Source of the DNA: Cerrena zonata
Taxonomy: Eukaryota; Basidiomycota; Agaricomycetes; Polyporales; Cerrenaceae
Length of the DNA: 64,000 nt
Direction of reading: 5' to 3'
Assembly: GCA_038087015.1 (NCBI GenBank)
Contig: JASBNA010000011.1
Location: 744,001 to 808,000 of the forward strand
The notes under the pieces were generated by a model. That model made no database searches. It was given only the letters and a program-made list of their open reading frames with translations, and was not told the origin of the DNA. The first letter of the stretch is position 1. Each line of letters starts with the position of its first letter. This document shows positions 27,265-43,690 of this stretch, in pieces. A program made the translations under genes and the position numbers.

Positions 27265-29287
27265 TGTAAGAGTGAATGCGAGTTAAGCGATTGAGTGGTA
27301 ACCCGGAAGGCACTGAGGAAACCTGCCTAGGTCGACCTCGTATTTATACCTTTCGTTGAGCACTAAAATACCAATCCTGGTGGGTGAACGTGAGGCAAAG
27401 ATTTGTCCTATTCTCAACGGACTCACTGTACTCCGAACCCGGTTGAAGGAGGAGAGAAGGCAATCCCATCTGTCGGAAAGCGAATGTGAACTGCAGCGGA
27501 GGATCATTGAGACAATAAAGCCTACATAAGGATACGCCATGGGTACCATGAGGAAGATTGAAGGGTTGATACACCAGTCAAAACTATCACTATTGTATTT
27601 GCTATTGATTGACGTGTCGGTGAGAGGGGCGGTGATCCAATTTGAAACATCAATACTTGCCTTCGCTACGGCCAAAGGTGGCAACATTCTCATCCTGTCC
27701 AATGCGAACCTGCGACTTTGCTATAAGAAGTCAGAAAGATGAAGACAAAAATAGTAGATTTGTGTACTACTTACATCCAATAATACGGCAAAATTTCCTC
27801 CACGCTCTCCTTCACTCCAGAGGAAGAGCTGCAGCTGAACACGTCACTATATTTCTTGGGGAGTCTAGAACGTATTCCCAATACATATATTTTGATCCCA
27901 GCAAGTTAGCGGAAAGTTGCACAATAGAATTTAGTGCCAGATCCAAAGCGACCGAAGATCGTATTCTATATCTCGGACATGCTATGTTTTCAAACAGAAG
28001 CGTTCTAGCCCCTATCGATAGGGAAGCCGGTAACGATGTTTAGCGGTGAGCGAGGGAAGAGGCCAAATGTTACCTCGTAAAGTGAACGGGTAGAAAAGAG
28101 ATACACATCTTTGATAATCATCCCGCGACACGTTCATTTTTGGAAGTGCGTCTACGAAGAGCGGTACCGCATGGTTTGTGTCATGTTTGAGATGGGCAAT
28201 AAGATTCGAGCATGTGTAACAGCTTGGGAAGCATGGTAAGTAAATCCAATCACACAGATGCATCTGAATCTCACCAATAGAACCGAGGAATAGTGATCAG
28301 TAATCACAATATTACACTAGCTTTTTAAACCATTCCCTGCATTGACTATCACAATCGGAGTGTTTTCGAAACATCATTCATTCTTGTAAACGTAGCTACG
28401 GATGCAGTGTCATATGTAGACAGCGGCATTACACAGTGCCCCAGATACACCTTCCCATCAGTGCGAAGTGTGGATCCAGCCGAATGGCATTCGCCTCCAT
28501 CCGTGGTTGCAGGATCCTCGACCAAGACCTGGGAACATTCCAGTGTGTCGGTCGTGAAGTGTGAGAAATGCCGTCTGTTTGGGAGTGTGAATAAAACTAT
28601 CCATTTAGCTTCAAGTTCGATAAGTCGCTATAATACGGTAACGATACTAGCTACTCACCGCTTACCAGTGGTCAGGTCAGCGAGCTACAGATGACATAGG
28701 CTGCTAGAATGACCCTACCCTAGATGACCGTAATAGAATACAGACAGAGTACTTTTAAAAATGGTAGCGTAATCTCACTCCACTTCTTGTTCGGTAAGCT
28801 TTCAACACAGGGAGCGACCGTAACAACGTGTTTGTTCCCAGACTGTTCAATGTCATTTGTATTGATTCGAGGGAGCAGTGCCTTCGGGTGCGATAGATCC
28901 AACAGGGAGCATCTCAAACAAAGCAAAGTGTGATTTCAACAGAGACGCAGAGGTCTCCTAGGCGGCCGGAGACTGGAAACAGTGGTGAGAGTCAGCGACA
29001 GTTGTAAATTTGGAGTGATCAGGATGGGTATTTGGTCCTGTTAGGATCCCAAGCGATTGCCTTTTAAAGAAGTGCGCCCTCAGGCTACTGATGGCCGTAA
29101 CTGCTGCGTTCGTTCCAAGTTCCAACTATATCCAAGATTGTACATTGCATTCTAAATTACAATGATACAAGTGTCAAGTCCATCCAAACTACATATATAA
29201 GCCACTCATAAATCAAAAATAACACATTTTAAGAAGGAGGACTTTGAGAGAGTAAGCATTTAGAAACAATCATGAAGAAGCAGAGAC
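27265..29287. other. Spacer between the two manganese peroxidase genes
   Basis: It contains the copy 1 promoter, then about 1.9 kb in which no supported gene was seen. Plus-strand frames at 27642-28043 and 28407-28694 have no recognisable motif. The right end is the 3' flank of copy 2. Confidence 0.4.
27340..27349 (-). promoter_or_regulatory. TATA element of manganese peroxidase copy 1
   Basis: GTATTTATAC (GTATAAATAC on the coding strand) lies 76-85 bp upstream of the ATG at 27264. The identical decamer precedes the paralogue. Confidence 0.6.
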
Positions 29288-31124
<1,837 letters not shown>

Positions 31125-33244
31125 ATTGACAAGTATTTTGCTGGAGACTTTGTTGGATACTCGAAAGGTTGAGAAGAGGACTGCCTGAAGTGACTCTGAG
31201 AGCACTGAGGTCTTCAGCAATATTTCCCGACGTATTTATACGGCCCAAGACATCCTACCGATTTCATCCCGTTTGTTCTACGTCCAAGCGAACCATTGTT
31301 CCTAGAAGCCTTTTTGGGTAACGATCAGACCTATTTCGAGTGGTGAAATGGAACTTTCATTCCTACGTGCGATGAAATAATTCGTGGTGTCCAATCCAGA
31401 GCGATGGTTTTGCAAACCGAGGATTCGGGTAGAGAACCTTCCCGGAAGGAAATGAAAAGAAGGGTATCGCTCTTTCGGTGTAACCGGACGTCTCACAGGT
31501 TAGTGAGAGTATAAGTATTCGGATATAACCCTCGACGAAGGTCGGATCGAAAAAGAAGGCTGGAGGAAAGATAATAGTTGTGTGAATGGGAAGACGGTAG
31601 TTCACGAACCTGTTAGAAAAGAGGGATTTCGTGAAACCTGAGCGGGTCGGGAAAGTCGAACTGGGGAAACCAGGCTATAATTATTTGGGATATTACCGAC
31701 GATCTACTGATGAGTAGAGGACATACCTGGTTTAGAGACTGCATCAACTCCGCAGTGTGTGGAGGACCCTGTCGTGACCATTGTCGTCGTTTTCATTGGG
31801 AGAAAGAAAACGGCAATTGACAAGGTAGGTTGGAAGCCGAATAGCGGTAACAACTGTTTTGATAGCCTAGAGTGATCTCAACTATCCTTTAGATGTTTTC
31901 GACTCTGTTCTCACGTAAGTATTTCCAATTGGTTATTGCAATGGTAGCGACATAGCAGAGTGTAGGTCGTCGACTGGCCGTTCTTTCTGTAGAATCGCCT
32001 ACGGTTGCATAAAGTGACGATTGTTATATTGACAGTCAACATGCATGGTGGAACACGCGTCTATCTATAAAGAAAGGCCAGTCTCATCTCAGGTGTCTAG
32101 TACACACGCGTCAGTAGGCTATCAAGAAGGATAGATAACCTACCCTATTCCGAGAGGTCACATGTGCCCAAAGGCAGGCTCTTCGCACAAATGACACAAG
32201 CTGGGATAGAAGCACATATCTGGGTACCCCCGCGACCTTGAGAACACATTTTGGCGAGGAAATTCGCATGAAATAAAGTTTTCTCTCACCTCTACACCAT
32301 CGCGCATTATGCGGTCGGTTTGTTCAATTGAATACAAACAAGTTTTCGCATTATTTTCTCTCGTCTGTGAGTACTGGGTTGGTCTTGATCGGCTGAAGAA
32401 GCATCTGACCCTGTTTGGCGTTCAGTAGAACGAGTCTGACTGAATCACGGAATCTGTTCCCTTTCTTCGATACCGTCTTCGGGCTCCTCAAGCTCGGGAC
32501 GGTAGCCACATCTTTGAGTCTTCAGGTGGAGGCCGGGCCACGGCCATGGGAACCGGTGGGAGAACTGGTCCCAAAGAATGGTTCGAGTAATTCCTATACT
32601 TAGATCACTCCCGGACAGATGGTTGTCCTAAAAGAAGATCAATATCCGGTACGTGTAAGATTGAGAGAGAATCCGGAGGTCGATATCCCACCTTATAATC
32701 GGGTCTTCGGTACCTTCATTTTGACCATGTTTTGTGGAGTCGATTCCGCCGGTAAAGTGGGGGCAACAGATCCGAATATCAGGTACATTGTAGATTATTT
32801 GACGTACCTTGATTGAATCATTTGCGGCTAGGGGAGTGTCGCGGTGTGTTGATAATCTTAGCGAGTTTATTGGTCAGAGCAACCTTGTTTGTTGTCTGAT
32901 AAGTGGGTTCATAGACCAAAGCTCATGTCCGTTTCCTGCACACTGGCAGAGTATCTGCAAACACAACCTGCTCGAGCAGATTTACAAATAGACAAGAATG
33001 TATTCGATATTCGTCTATACTCGTGCGTAGACCTTTTTCATGTATGATCTATGACCCGAAGATCTTGAAAGCCTGTCAGGGTGTCGTTTCAAAACAGACG
33101 AGTAATGGAACTGAGGAAGAGGCACCAGTTTGCTGTCCTTATTGTTAAATATCTGGGGCCAAGTATGCAGATGCAAGGTTGCTTGGTACACCATTGGCGT
33201 ATAGTTTTGTAACCCACTCGGCCGAATAATTTCATCCCGATGGG
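31125..33244. other. Intergenic interval without a supported gene
   Basis: The left end is the copy 2 peroxidase promoter. The rest shows only short frames (60-65 codons) lacking motifs. The right end is the LSM6 3' flank. Confidence 0.4.
31232..31241 (-). promoter_or_regulatory. TATA element of manganese peroxidase copy 2
   Basis: GTATTTATAC, identical to the decamer upstream of copy 1, lies 108-117 bp upstream of the ATG at 31124. Confidence 0.55.
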
Positions 33245-33637
33245 CTATAGCGCCTCAGCTGCGGAAATGTAGAGCACTATGAGAGCGATAAGTTTAGCGT
33301 CATCTAAAAACTTTTTCCAAGAAGGCGTACCGTTGTTGCCACGAATGAAAGCATCGCCATAACGATTGGTTACTGTGCCATTTACGTGTTCTTCGGTCTG
33401 CTCCAACGCGATGTTCATGTATCCATCCAGGCAAGAAAGGACACCTATTTTTGGATGTTAGCTGGGGATAGAGAACAGAAAGAGAGACATACCTCTGTAA
33501 TCTACTCCAGACGTCAATCGGACCACAACACGCTTACCAACGACTCCCTTCAAGAAATCAGTAGGTGATCCCGAAGTCGATGGCGGAGGTGGAGGAGAAG
33601 CTTCGGCCGGTGGGGGAGGAGGAGACGCGTCTGACAT
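33245..33637 (-). CDS. LSM6: U6 snRNA-associated Sm-like protein LSm6
   Basis: Subunit of the LSm1-7 ring (cytoplasmic mRNA decapping) and the LSm2-8 ring (nuclear U6 snRNA binding). The three exons are 33637-33493, 33444-33331 and 33276-33245, totalling 291 nt and 96 residues with exact phase. The Sm fold is plain: DFLKGVVGKRVVVRLTSG, then GVLSCLDGYMNIALEQTEE (Sm1) and YGDAFIRGNNVLYIS (Sm2 with the RGNN motif). The N-terminus carries a Pro-rich extension (SPPPPPAEASPPPPPS) longer than in yeast or human LSm6. The last exon is only 32 nt. Confidence 0.96.
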
Positions 33638-33946
33638 TTCTATCCTGTGTGTGTTTCAGTAATAAAAAAACATATCCATATGTCCTAGACGATCCTGACC
33701 TCTACGTTGACGAAGTTGAACAGAATATTGGCTAGCAAGACATGCGGGCTGGCATTGTGCGGAAGATTGGCGCTCCGATCAAACACTGCCACGGGAGATC
33801 GCGCCGGACATGGACGGTAAGGAGGAGAAAACGTCATAGGCGAGTCGGAGATAATCCGTTCATCCTCAATGCAGACACTGGCCATATGGTCTTATAAACA
33901 ACCAGGAAATCTTCATGCTTATCGTCCACCTTGAGCTCCGTCAACC
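33638..33946. other. Divergent promoter between LSM6 and the FUSC-like gene
   Basis: About 310 bp separate the two divergent starts. A 66-codon minus-strand frame (33885-33685) cannot be spliced in frame to LSM6 and is probably not coding. Confidence 0.4.
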
Positions 33947-36900
33947 ATGGCTACTCCTCAGCACTATGACCCCCGTATGGGCGACGAGGGGAAGTAACGA
34001 GACTGAACACAAGGAAGCTCGTTTCGCTGAGGATGGTCAACCCCATGCTCGCAAGCATGTTCGGCTTCAGGACGAACAATCGGACCAGGAGGAGGAAAAA
34101 CCTTCCCTCCTGTCCAAGGTCGTTGACGCCATCCCAGTCGACCTCAAATGGATAGCCAGCAATTGGTCGTATTCAAAGCTCAAGCCCGTCATTCGGAGCG
34201 CAATCATGGGCTGGGTCTCCATCATTTTGCTAATCATTCCCAAGGTAGAACGAGCAATGGGCCAGGTACGTTACTTCAAATTCAACCAACGTTCAACCCC
34301 TGACATTGGTATAGGCTGCGTTCTTAGTGGTTGTAGGTGCGTGTCGTGTTTTGCTTGGCAATCCGCAATTCTCACCTTATCTCTCTAGCTGCTTTTTTGG
34401 ATCCGCCAAGTGATCCGTTCATAGCTGTTCTCGAAAGGGAGGCTATTCTTCTGTTCCTTGTTTGTCTAGCATGGGCGTAAGTATATCCCGGTTTTGCCAA
34501 TATCCATCTAAACTTTATCTCTACAGGTGGTCGACCTTAGGTACATTCCTTGCCGACCTAGCTCGAACCAACATCCACCGCGATGCTACATTCAACGAAA
34601 TTATTACTGGTCAATATATCGAGGCTGGTCCTACCGCCGTATTTGCCGTCTTTATCTTCTTTGGGAGCAGTTTCTTCCTATGGCTCAAAGCACGCCAAGG
34701 TCCAGGACCCTTCACCTTTGGAACTGTCTTTGGCTGTATTGCTATCGACATTTCTATGACCACGGCACTCCTTTTCCCCTATCCGTACTATGTCATCGGG
34801 AAGGCTATCGTGATACCTCTTGTTATTCACTCTGCCTTATGTCTGCTCTCCGCTGCTGTTGTGTTTCCCGCAACAATGAGCGCACAATACATGGCCTGCT
34901 TCGGTCGTGTACTGGAGCCTCTAAACGCCGCACTTTCCCAGCATCGTGAGGTCCTCGCTATGGATCCTTCCTCTGACGAGTTTAAATCTACCGTCACCAG
35001 TATTAAGACCTTGGTGGACAGTTCCGAAGCCTCACTCGCTTCTGCAGGAGCAGTCAATCGTCTTCTCAAGCTGGATATCGTCTGGGGTCGATTCGCACCT
35101 GCAGACCTCGCCGCTCTCCAGTGGTGGCTTCGACGATTGGTCACTCGGTCGAATGGGATGGGGATTTACTTCTCCCTGATTGACCCAACACGGGAAAGGT
35201 TCCCAGTCACCCCCGCTCCCTCTACACCAATCACTCCAGCAGTGGGGAACACACCTGAACCATCGCGACCACCGTCACCCAATGGCGACGAGCATCCAGG
35301 GCGGGCTGCGCGCCGTCGATTTAACAAAGACAACCACTTAAACAAGAGCGCATCTTCATCCCCCTTGCGACACTCCATCTCACAAACTCTCACGCGACAT
35401 TTTTCGAAACACCAACATCACACCCAACACGACCACCATCTTCACTTCTCACTTCTTCATCTTGCACACAACCTCTCCCTCTCACGTGTATCAACATCCC
35501 CTTCCGAAGCCGTAGTTGGCGTCTTTGAGTCGCAGCGTTACCTCCATATCGAATCTACACGACTGTCTGCAGCGCGATCTCCCGAGGCCACTGCACTGTT
35601 TACAGAATTGCTGCATGAAAGCTGCGACGAACTTCTAGAAAATGCGCGAAATGCTCTGTCGGGTGTACAAGAGTGGGTGGGAGGTGTAAGAAAGAGTAGT
35701 TTCGGTGGGAGGAAGAAGATTGAACAGATGAGGAAGGCGAAACTGGAGGGATTGGAGAGTTTGCAAAGCGCACTTAAAGGTGCAGTTGATAGGTTCAGGA
35801 AAGAGAAGAGGTAGTAATCCATTTTGAGTTCTGACGAGAAACTTTCTGATTAGTGATTTAGACTTCGAGTTTTGGACCCCTATCGCTCCGCTTTCGATCC
35901 AAAACACATAGGAAGCTCGGATCACTTCGAAGAACCACCTCCACACAAGTTCCTATTCAACTGTTACATGTACGAGTATCATGCCCTTGAGTTTGCAAAC
36001 ATCTTGGCGGACTTGGTGAGTAGCTCCTCGGTATTACCATGACCATTCTAATCTTCCCATTCAGTTGGAAGATATCATCAAACTGGAGAAAACTTACACT
36101 AAAGCGACCCTCTGGCTTCCCACGCTATCTCTTTCAAAAATTCTTGTTTGGAGTAGGTGGGATACGGACGATGGCGAGCATGCAGATGATGAGGATCCAG
36201 GCAAGATCTCACCTCCTCACACTCTCCCCATTCTTCTAACACATCGTGTATTCGAAATAACTAGACATCATTCCCGGTCTTGGACCTGAAGAATCCGCGG
36301 ACTTGGGTCTTACAGGCCGAAGAGACCCTGACGCTCTTCCTCCTTCTAACTTCTTCGAGATCGTCATGTCTTGGCTCTATAACGGGTTTAGATCTTTGAT
36401 GAGCGGGAACTCGCTGTTTGCACTCAAAGCGGGTGTTCTGACCAGTAGGTTCTTAAGCACCGTGTCTACCGTATTTGTGAGATTAATGGGATATTGTAGT
36501 TCTGATGTGTTTGCCAAGCTTCCTGAAGACTACTGTCGAATTCGCTTATGGTTAGTCTTGTCGTATATGTGCAGATAATTTGATAATGTATTAACGAGAA
36601 TTCTATGTCACACAGCACAACGATTTATCTGGGCCGTGTAAGTTCGTTCACCCTGAAAAGCATATACGTCTTACTCACACTGCATCCAACCACAGTTTCA
36701 TGGGACAACTCACATTAGCTCGTTGGCGTGGAGATACCACCTTCGGCCTCGTCTCTCGTATTATGGCTACAGGTTGGGGTTGTGCTGTCGGTCTCGCTAT
36801 GTGGTCCGTCAACACCCTCTTTCTTGTCAACCACTTTTCGGTATTCATTTGATTTACAGGTACATCTCTGCAGGTTCTAGCGAAAGCAACCCCTACGGCC

Positions 36901-38323
36901 TTGCTGCAGTGTGTGCAGTATGCTTCCCCTTCTTCTATTATATCCGTTTGTACTGGCCCGGACCTCCTATGACCAACATCATCTTCTTTGTGACTGTTGC
37001 ATTGGTACGTTCTGCATCATCTCTGTCCTGTCTGTCACACATTCTGAATCTGATGTCGTCTAGGTTATTGGATACTCTTGGCAAAACACACATTTCCCCG
37101 TTGGTTTCCATTACTTTGGTTGGGGCTTAGCATGGGTGAGTCCTTATGATTACTTTTATAGTCATGTTACTAACATATGGATATGCAGAGACGTTTTATT
37201 ATCGTTGTAGCAGGTGTAACATCAGCATTGTAAGTCATCTTTTCTCATACCGTCTTCTCTACTCACTGTGATCACCCTACAGTATCTTCTCCTTCCTGCC
37301 TCCCACGCATACGCTTCGAGACTATCATCGTCGTATGATGGCTCGAACTGTCGAAGAGACAGGAACAGTGTATTGCGCTATTGTATCATTTGCCAACTCA
37401 CATCAACGGGCACCTCATGGCGAAGTCGACAGGGACTCCATCATCAAGAGTTTGATTGCTATAAGGCTAAAACTGAAAAGGTCGTTGATTCTAAAGACTA
37501 ATATCGTATACGAGGTACGTCGTTCTTCGTTCTATAATACAGGTCTTGGTCCTTATATATGTATGCTAGTTCTCTTTGAGAGGAAAGTGGCCTTCGGAGA
37601 GATATCAGAAGATCTTGGAAATACAACTGTACGTATACCTCCTCACCACATAATTGATCTCAAACTGATCTTCTATCCATGTTCAGGCAAATCGCGTACT
37701 TGCTTTCGCATCTCATGTCTGTAGTAGAACACCTCGAACCAGCATGGGCTCGAGCCTTCCTCCGCAGAACGAGGTTCCTAGATTCTGATTTCCAAGGAGA
37801 CGTCCTAGCAGTGATCAGTACGTCTCTCCCCCAAATCTTTTTCGACGTTCCTTCCATTCTTCCTGACCTCCGCTCACTGTCTCATCTTTCATCCTTCCAT
37901 CTTCCAGGTCTGATTTCCACATCCCTGCGGACCGGGACTCCACTACCTCAAATCACCCCATGTCCATTGTTAGACCGGTTCATGACATACACACATGGTC
38001 TGAATATCATCCGACATGAAGCTGATGATGATTACGGACTTCCGCGCACCATGACTATCGACACACTAGAAAATGAACAATATCTGTAAGCACCCTTTTC
38101 AAGTGCACATGATATCATGAATAGTTTCTGACTACTTGTTTGGTTATGTAGACGGTTCTCCGTAGGCGTCACTACAGCGTTTGGCATCGTCATGCGTCTC
38201 GATCGACTCATGATAGCGACCAAGGAACTCGTTGGAGAACAATATCATATCCATGGTGTTGGCCTACCTCCTTTCAAGCATTCTGATCAGTCGAGTTCGA
38301 TCCGGCCTGCGAAGGATGCTTAA
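33947..38323 (+). CDS. FUSC/ArAE-like (DUF2421) membrane transporter
   Basis: Large polytopic membrane protein of the fungal aromatic acid exporter-like/Bre4 family, with an N-terminal ER-transporter-like six-helix domain and a DUF2421 region. The substrate is unknown. Exons include one ending at 34265, then 34315-34336, 34389-34476, 34527-35810 and 35862 onward, then one ending at a GC donor near 36200. Hydrophobic blocks include GWVSIILLIIPKVERAMG, AVFAVFIFFGSSFFLWL, GKAIVIPLVIHSALCLLSAA and, in the second half, RFIWAVFMGQLTLARWRGD, CAVCFPFFYYIRLYWPGPP and FIIVVAGVTSAFIF. A His/Ser-rich loop separates the halves. Two starts compete: ATG 33947, which needs a 45-nt first intron, and ATG 33966, which reads straight through. 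The stop is TAA 38321-38323. Confidence 0.85.
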
Positions 38324-38814
38324 TTTCTCATAAAAATGGACGTGCTTTTTGCACACACTTTTTTCGATTTTCGATTTGCGTTTCGTGTTTCAGGATTTTG
38401 GATTTACATACTAGACTTTCATATATGTTTCGGATTTACTCACATTTGTAATACACCTTTCTGTTGTAATGCCAGGATTAGACGATGTAGCGTTAATCTC
38501 TTTGTTTTCATGTCTCTTTTTGTAGATTGTAGACAATCGCATACGAGCATTTTACCTTAACGTCTCTTCAGTTGTTGGGACGGAGCGGAACATCACACAG
38601 TGAGAGATCATCGTAAAAGAATCATGTTATGTGATGTGACTAAAGAGCATGAATTCCAAGCGACCAAATGCCAGATACGATGCGAGGATGCTAGAGATAC
38701 AAAGTAAATCAATACAATATAAACATAGGTAAACCATTCCTTTCTTTTGCATTTCGAAACCATAACCAAGTGATAAAACGAAAACATATAGCAGATAAGA
38801 GGTAAGGAAACCGA
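38324..38814. other. Convergent 3' flanks
   Basis: About 490 bp lie between the stops of the plus-strand transporter and the minus-strand aldehyde dehydrogenase. It is T-rich on the left and A-rich on the right, as expected for two 3' UTRs. No gene seen. Confidence 0.45.
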
Positions 38815-40708
<1,894 letters not shown>

Positions 40709-41641
40709 GGTGAATAAGACGACGAAGAGGGGAAGGGTTGGTGATGAGACCAGTGTGGGGTAAGGCTTATATACAAGGGATGGAATGGGGAGAGACTGTG
40801 GAAATACAAGACGCCGAGGATCATATGCCCCAGAAACAGTGCGGCTAAGGCTGGGGATATGGAGGATGGTTCAGGAAATGATATCCATAATCGATAAAGC
40901 TGTAGGGGGCAGATCCATTAACGGCTAACCCATCGGGTTCCGGAGCCATGTTTAGACGGATTAGATGACGAAGAGAATTGTTCTTACTGAGACGACGTCC
41001 TGTGTGAAATTGCCTTGCTTGATATTCCGTTCACACTTGGCAGAGCGTATACACGCTGTACATCATCGATAAACAAAAAACAGTGCTGCTGTTGTGAACT
41101 GTGCTCTCGCCGCCAGGGTGTATGCTCCCCACGGGGAGTCTGCGACCGTCTTCAGCAGCCCGTAGCCTAAAACCATTCATGACGAAATAGAGTGGGCGGC
41201 AGCGAGTGCGGGGAAGATCAGGTGGCCCTCAATTCTCAATTGCTGGTCCAGAACACGGCGTCCGGTCCGTCATTCATCCGCCCCCCGATCGCCATCAGCA
41301 TTCTCCCCTCTCCCCTCCTTTCCCACGCAGAACACGTCGAAAGACGCGCCTGAACTGCCCTGGGAACTGCGGCTGCGATAAAGATGGATCATGGGACACT
41401 CCCCGGAATACACTAGGAGGCGCAAATGGTCAAAATACATGCCACAACCAGTCTACACTCGATGTCTAATCATTGCCAATATCCTCCAGTCTGACCATCC
41501 ATCGTCTATCTACAATTTTCTCGACCTTGTGCGGGGCGCCGTCTGAGTTTTGCTGTATATTGAGGAACCGTTCAGAAGGTTGCATCCTGGAAACGAAGGG
41601 GAGCCGTACAAGAAATTTACTCAACCAACCCCGCCCAAACT
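40709..41641. other. Intergenic interval upstream of the aldehyde dehydrogenase
   Basis: It holds the dehydrogenase promoter on the left and the 3' flank of the NAT9-like gene on the right. The frames seen (87 and 62 codons) have no recognisable motif. Confidence 0.4.
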
Positions 41642-42734
41642 CTACATAGACCAATTAGCTTCGTCTAATACTCTCACGAGGCCCTTTCTCCAGTCATTTG
41701 ATTTCCCATCCCCACCCCCACCCCCACAGTACCGCATCTCTACTTCTTCGAACACCTCCACACGTTTCGTTATCACAAACCCTAATTTCTCGAATAGTCG
41801 TATACTTGCTTCGTTTTTCTCACCTATGCGGACAACCAGTGCGTTTGACCTGATTGGGAGCGGTGCAGGAGAGTCGGGCGAGGTTGCGTAGGATAGAAGC
41901 AATTCGAGTGCTTTGGAAGCATGTCCCCGACGGCGTTGCGTTGGCTCTTGGCAACGAAAAAAAGTATGGAGATAGGATCATTGTGGGGATCATGTCACAA
42001 GGAATGAGGCTCGTACCGGCAATCATTATCTCTGCCTCTACTTCGAAATCTTCGTCTGAGGGAAGACCCTTCAGAAAGAGATTCACATCACCAATCATGG
42101 TTAGTGATGAGAAGCTAACTTCTTCTGGTGTATCGGAACCCCTAGAGGAGGTATCACGGACACAGACGATGAACGTCAGCTCTGTAGAATATTCGACGCC
42201 AAGATTAAAAAATGCGGGGTAAATTTCATTAGGTCGCAAGAAGACCACCCACTATCTTCGTCTTCCTGCCATTTTCCTAGCGAAATGAAGCAACGAAAAA
42301 GAGCCACGCGTAACGTAAGTATGGAAGCATAAAACCCGTACACACACACCAGAGAATCCGTATCGCAGTTCCGATGACGGATCATGGCGACAACCAGCGG
42401 GTGGAACTCACGTTGCATTTCATATTCTTCCTCGAGGGAAAGCGGTTCACTCGCGGTTAACTCGCGAAGCTCGGGGTCGCACATCCATTCATGATATTTC
42501 TACCTAGGAAGGGACACGATGGAGATGAGTAGTAGTCCACCTCCCGCGGAATGTCGGGTTGCAAATTTGGGATATGGACATACGGCAACGTGTTCTTTCC
42601 TAGAGAAAAAATAGGGAGATATGGTGTTCATTTGATTGAGTGATAAGAGGATGTGGTTAGGAACCCTTGGCGAACCTGTACGGAACAAGGACGAGGTCAT
42701 CGTCGATGATCACTGTGTTCACGTTGGCTTTCAT
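41642..42734 (-). CDS. NAT9-like GNAT N-acetyltransferase
   Basis: Acetyl-CoA-dependent acyltransferase of the NAT9 group, whose substrate is uncertain (tubulin has been proposed for animal NAT9). Exon 1 from 42734 encodes MKANVNTVIIDDDLVLVPYR. A very short exon adds KEHVA. The next gives KYHEWMCDPELRELTASEP and LSLEEEYEMQ. Then come RKWQEDEDK, LTFIVCVRD and TMIGDVNLFLKG. The acetyl-CoA loop is QRRRGHASKALELLLSY. The C-terminal GNAT motif is NEASIRLFEKLGFV. It ends ANWSM before TAG at 41642. The motif order matches NAT9 closely. Introns split the gene heavily and phases agree where checked. Confidence 0.87.
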
Positions 42735-43467
42735 GGTTACCGTGCCAGCGATAGATAACACGGTGGAAATGGCTATTACTCGCTCAGCCTCATTGCCTTT
42801 CAGTAACAGAAGGCAAGAACTTACTCTAACTTTGAAGGTGCACGAAATTTGAGTTCAAGCAAAACCTTGCCTCAATTGAACCTTCGAGATAATCGTCCAA
42901 CTGACACCGGCAGGCGCCGAGAGCCAAAATACTTCCTTATCAGGCAACTGTATAGGAACGTTGTTTGTCGCCAAGCAATCCAACCGACGCGAGGCACTGC
43001 AACAGCCAGTGGCGCAAAGCTGTCTACGTAGCCTCCTCAATGCAGGTTTATTCACTTCCCAATATACAACGCATTTTCAATGCCTTTAGGTTCTGCATCA
43101 GGTTCGTGATGGGGGACGCGTCACTGGGCAATGAGGCTTCCGTTCGCATTCTCACTCCTCTCACTCGTTGACAACGAAGATGAAGTCTTGCGCGTTCAGC
43201 TTGGCAGGTCATCTCACACTTTTATCCACAGATTGCGTCTTGGAGCCCCTTAGAGATGCCAGCAAAACGACTCCCTCTCAAAAGATGACCTTAGCGCTCC
43301 GAAGTTACACAAGTAACTTCGCAAGCCTCATTGGCTCACAGACCTACCTTCCGACCTCTTCCCCCCATCCACGATGTCTCTGAGACAAATGGACGTATTG
43401 GACAAGTTCCAAGTGACGTTGCCCGAGCTTTAGACCCTTTCTTCCCGAGGCGAGCTCCGAGTTTGCG

Positions 43468-43690
43468 ATGGCGGAAATGGGGCGGAAGACATTTACAACG
43501 GTAAGAGTCGGAAGTTTGGGGATCGGTGCTTGGTGGTGAGCAGTACTTTTCTCACTTTCTGTCAGTGCATATTGTGTTTAGGGATGTATTTTTTTGACAG
43601 GCTCGAGAGATAGCTAATGAAGGATATCCCGCATACATGCAGGGATGGCCGTTGGATGACTTGTTTAAGTCCCTTTCCGAACATTTCCGA
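43468..43690 (+). CDS. Possible small spliced protein (weak candidate)
   Basis: An ATG opens MAEMGRKTFTT, which meets a good donor (GTAAGA). After TTTTTTGACAG the in-phase sequence is AREIANEGYPAYMQGWPLDD, continuing as LFKSLSEHF. The second part reads like a real protein, but the family is unrecognised and the 3' end is unclear. It may continue to a stop near 43713 or be a fragment. Another frame just upstream (DVARALDPFFPRRAP) also looks protein-like, so a broken gene is an equal possibility. Confidence 0.25.

Noticed and set aside
27642..28043. 133-codon plus-strand open frame between the peroxidases
   Set aside because: Non-ATG start, no motif, and no similarity to peroxidase sequence; not a third copy.
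41466..41654. 62-codon minus-strand frame after the NAT9-like gene
   Set aside because: The acetyltransferase ends at 41642 in another frame; this frame overlaps its tail and looks like 3' flank.
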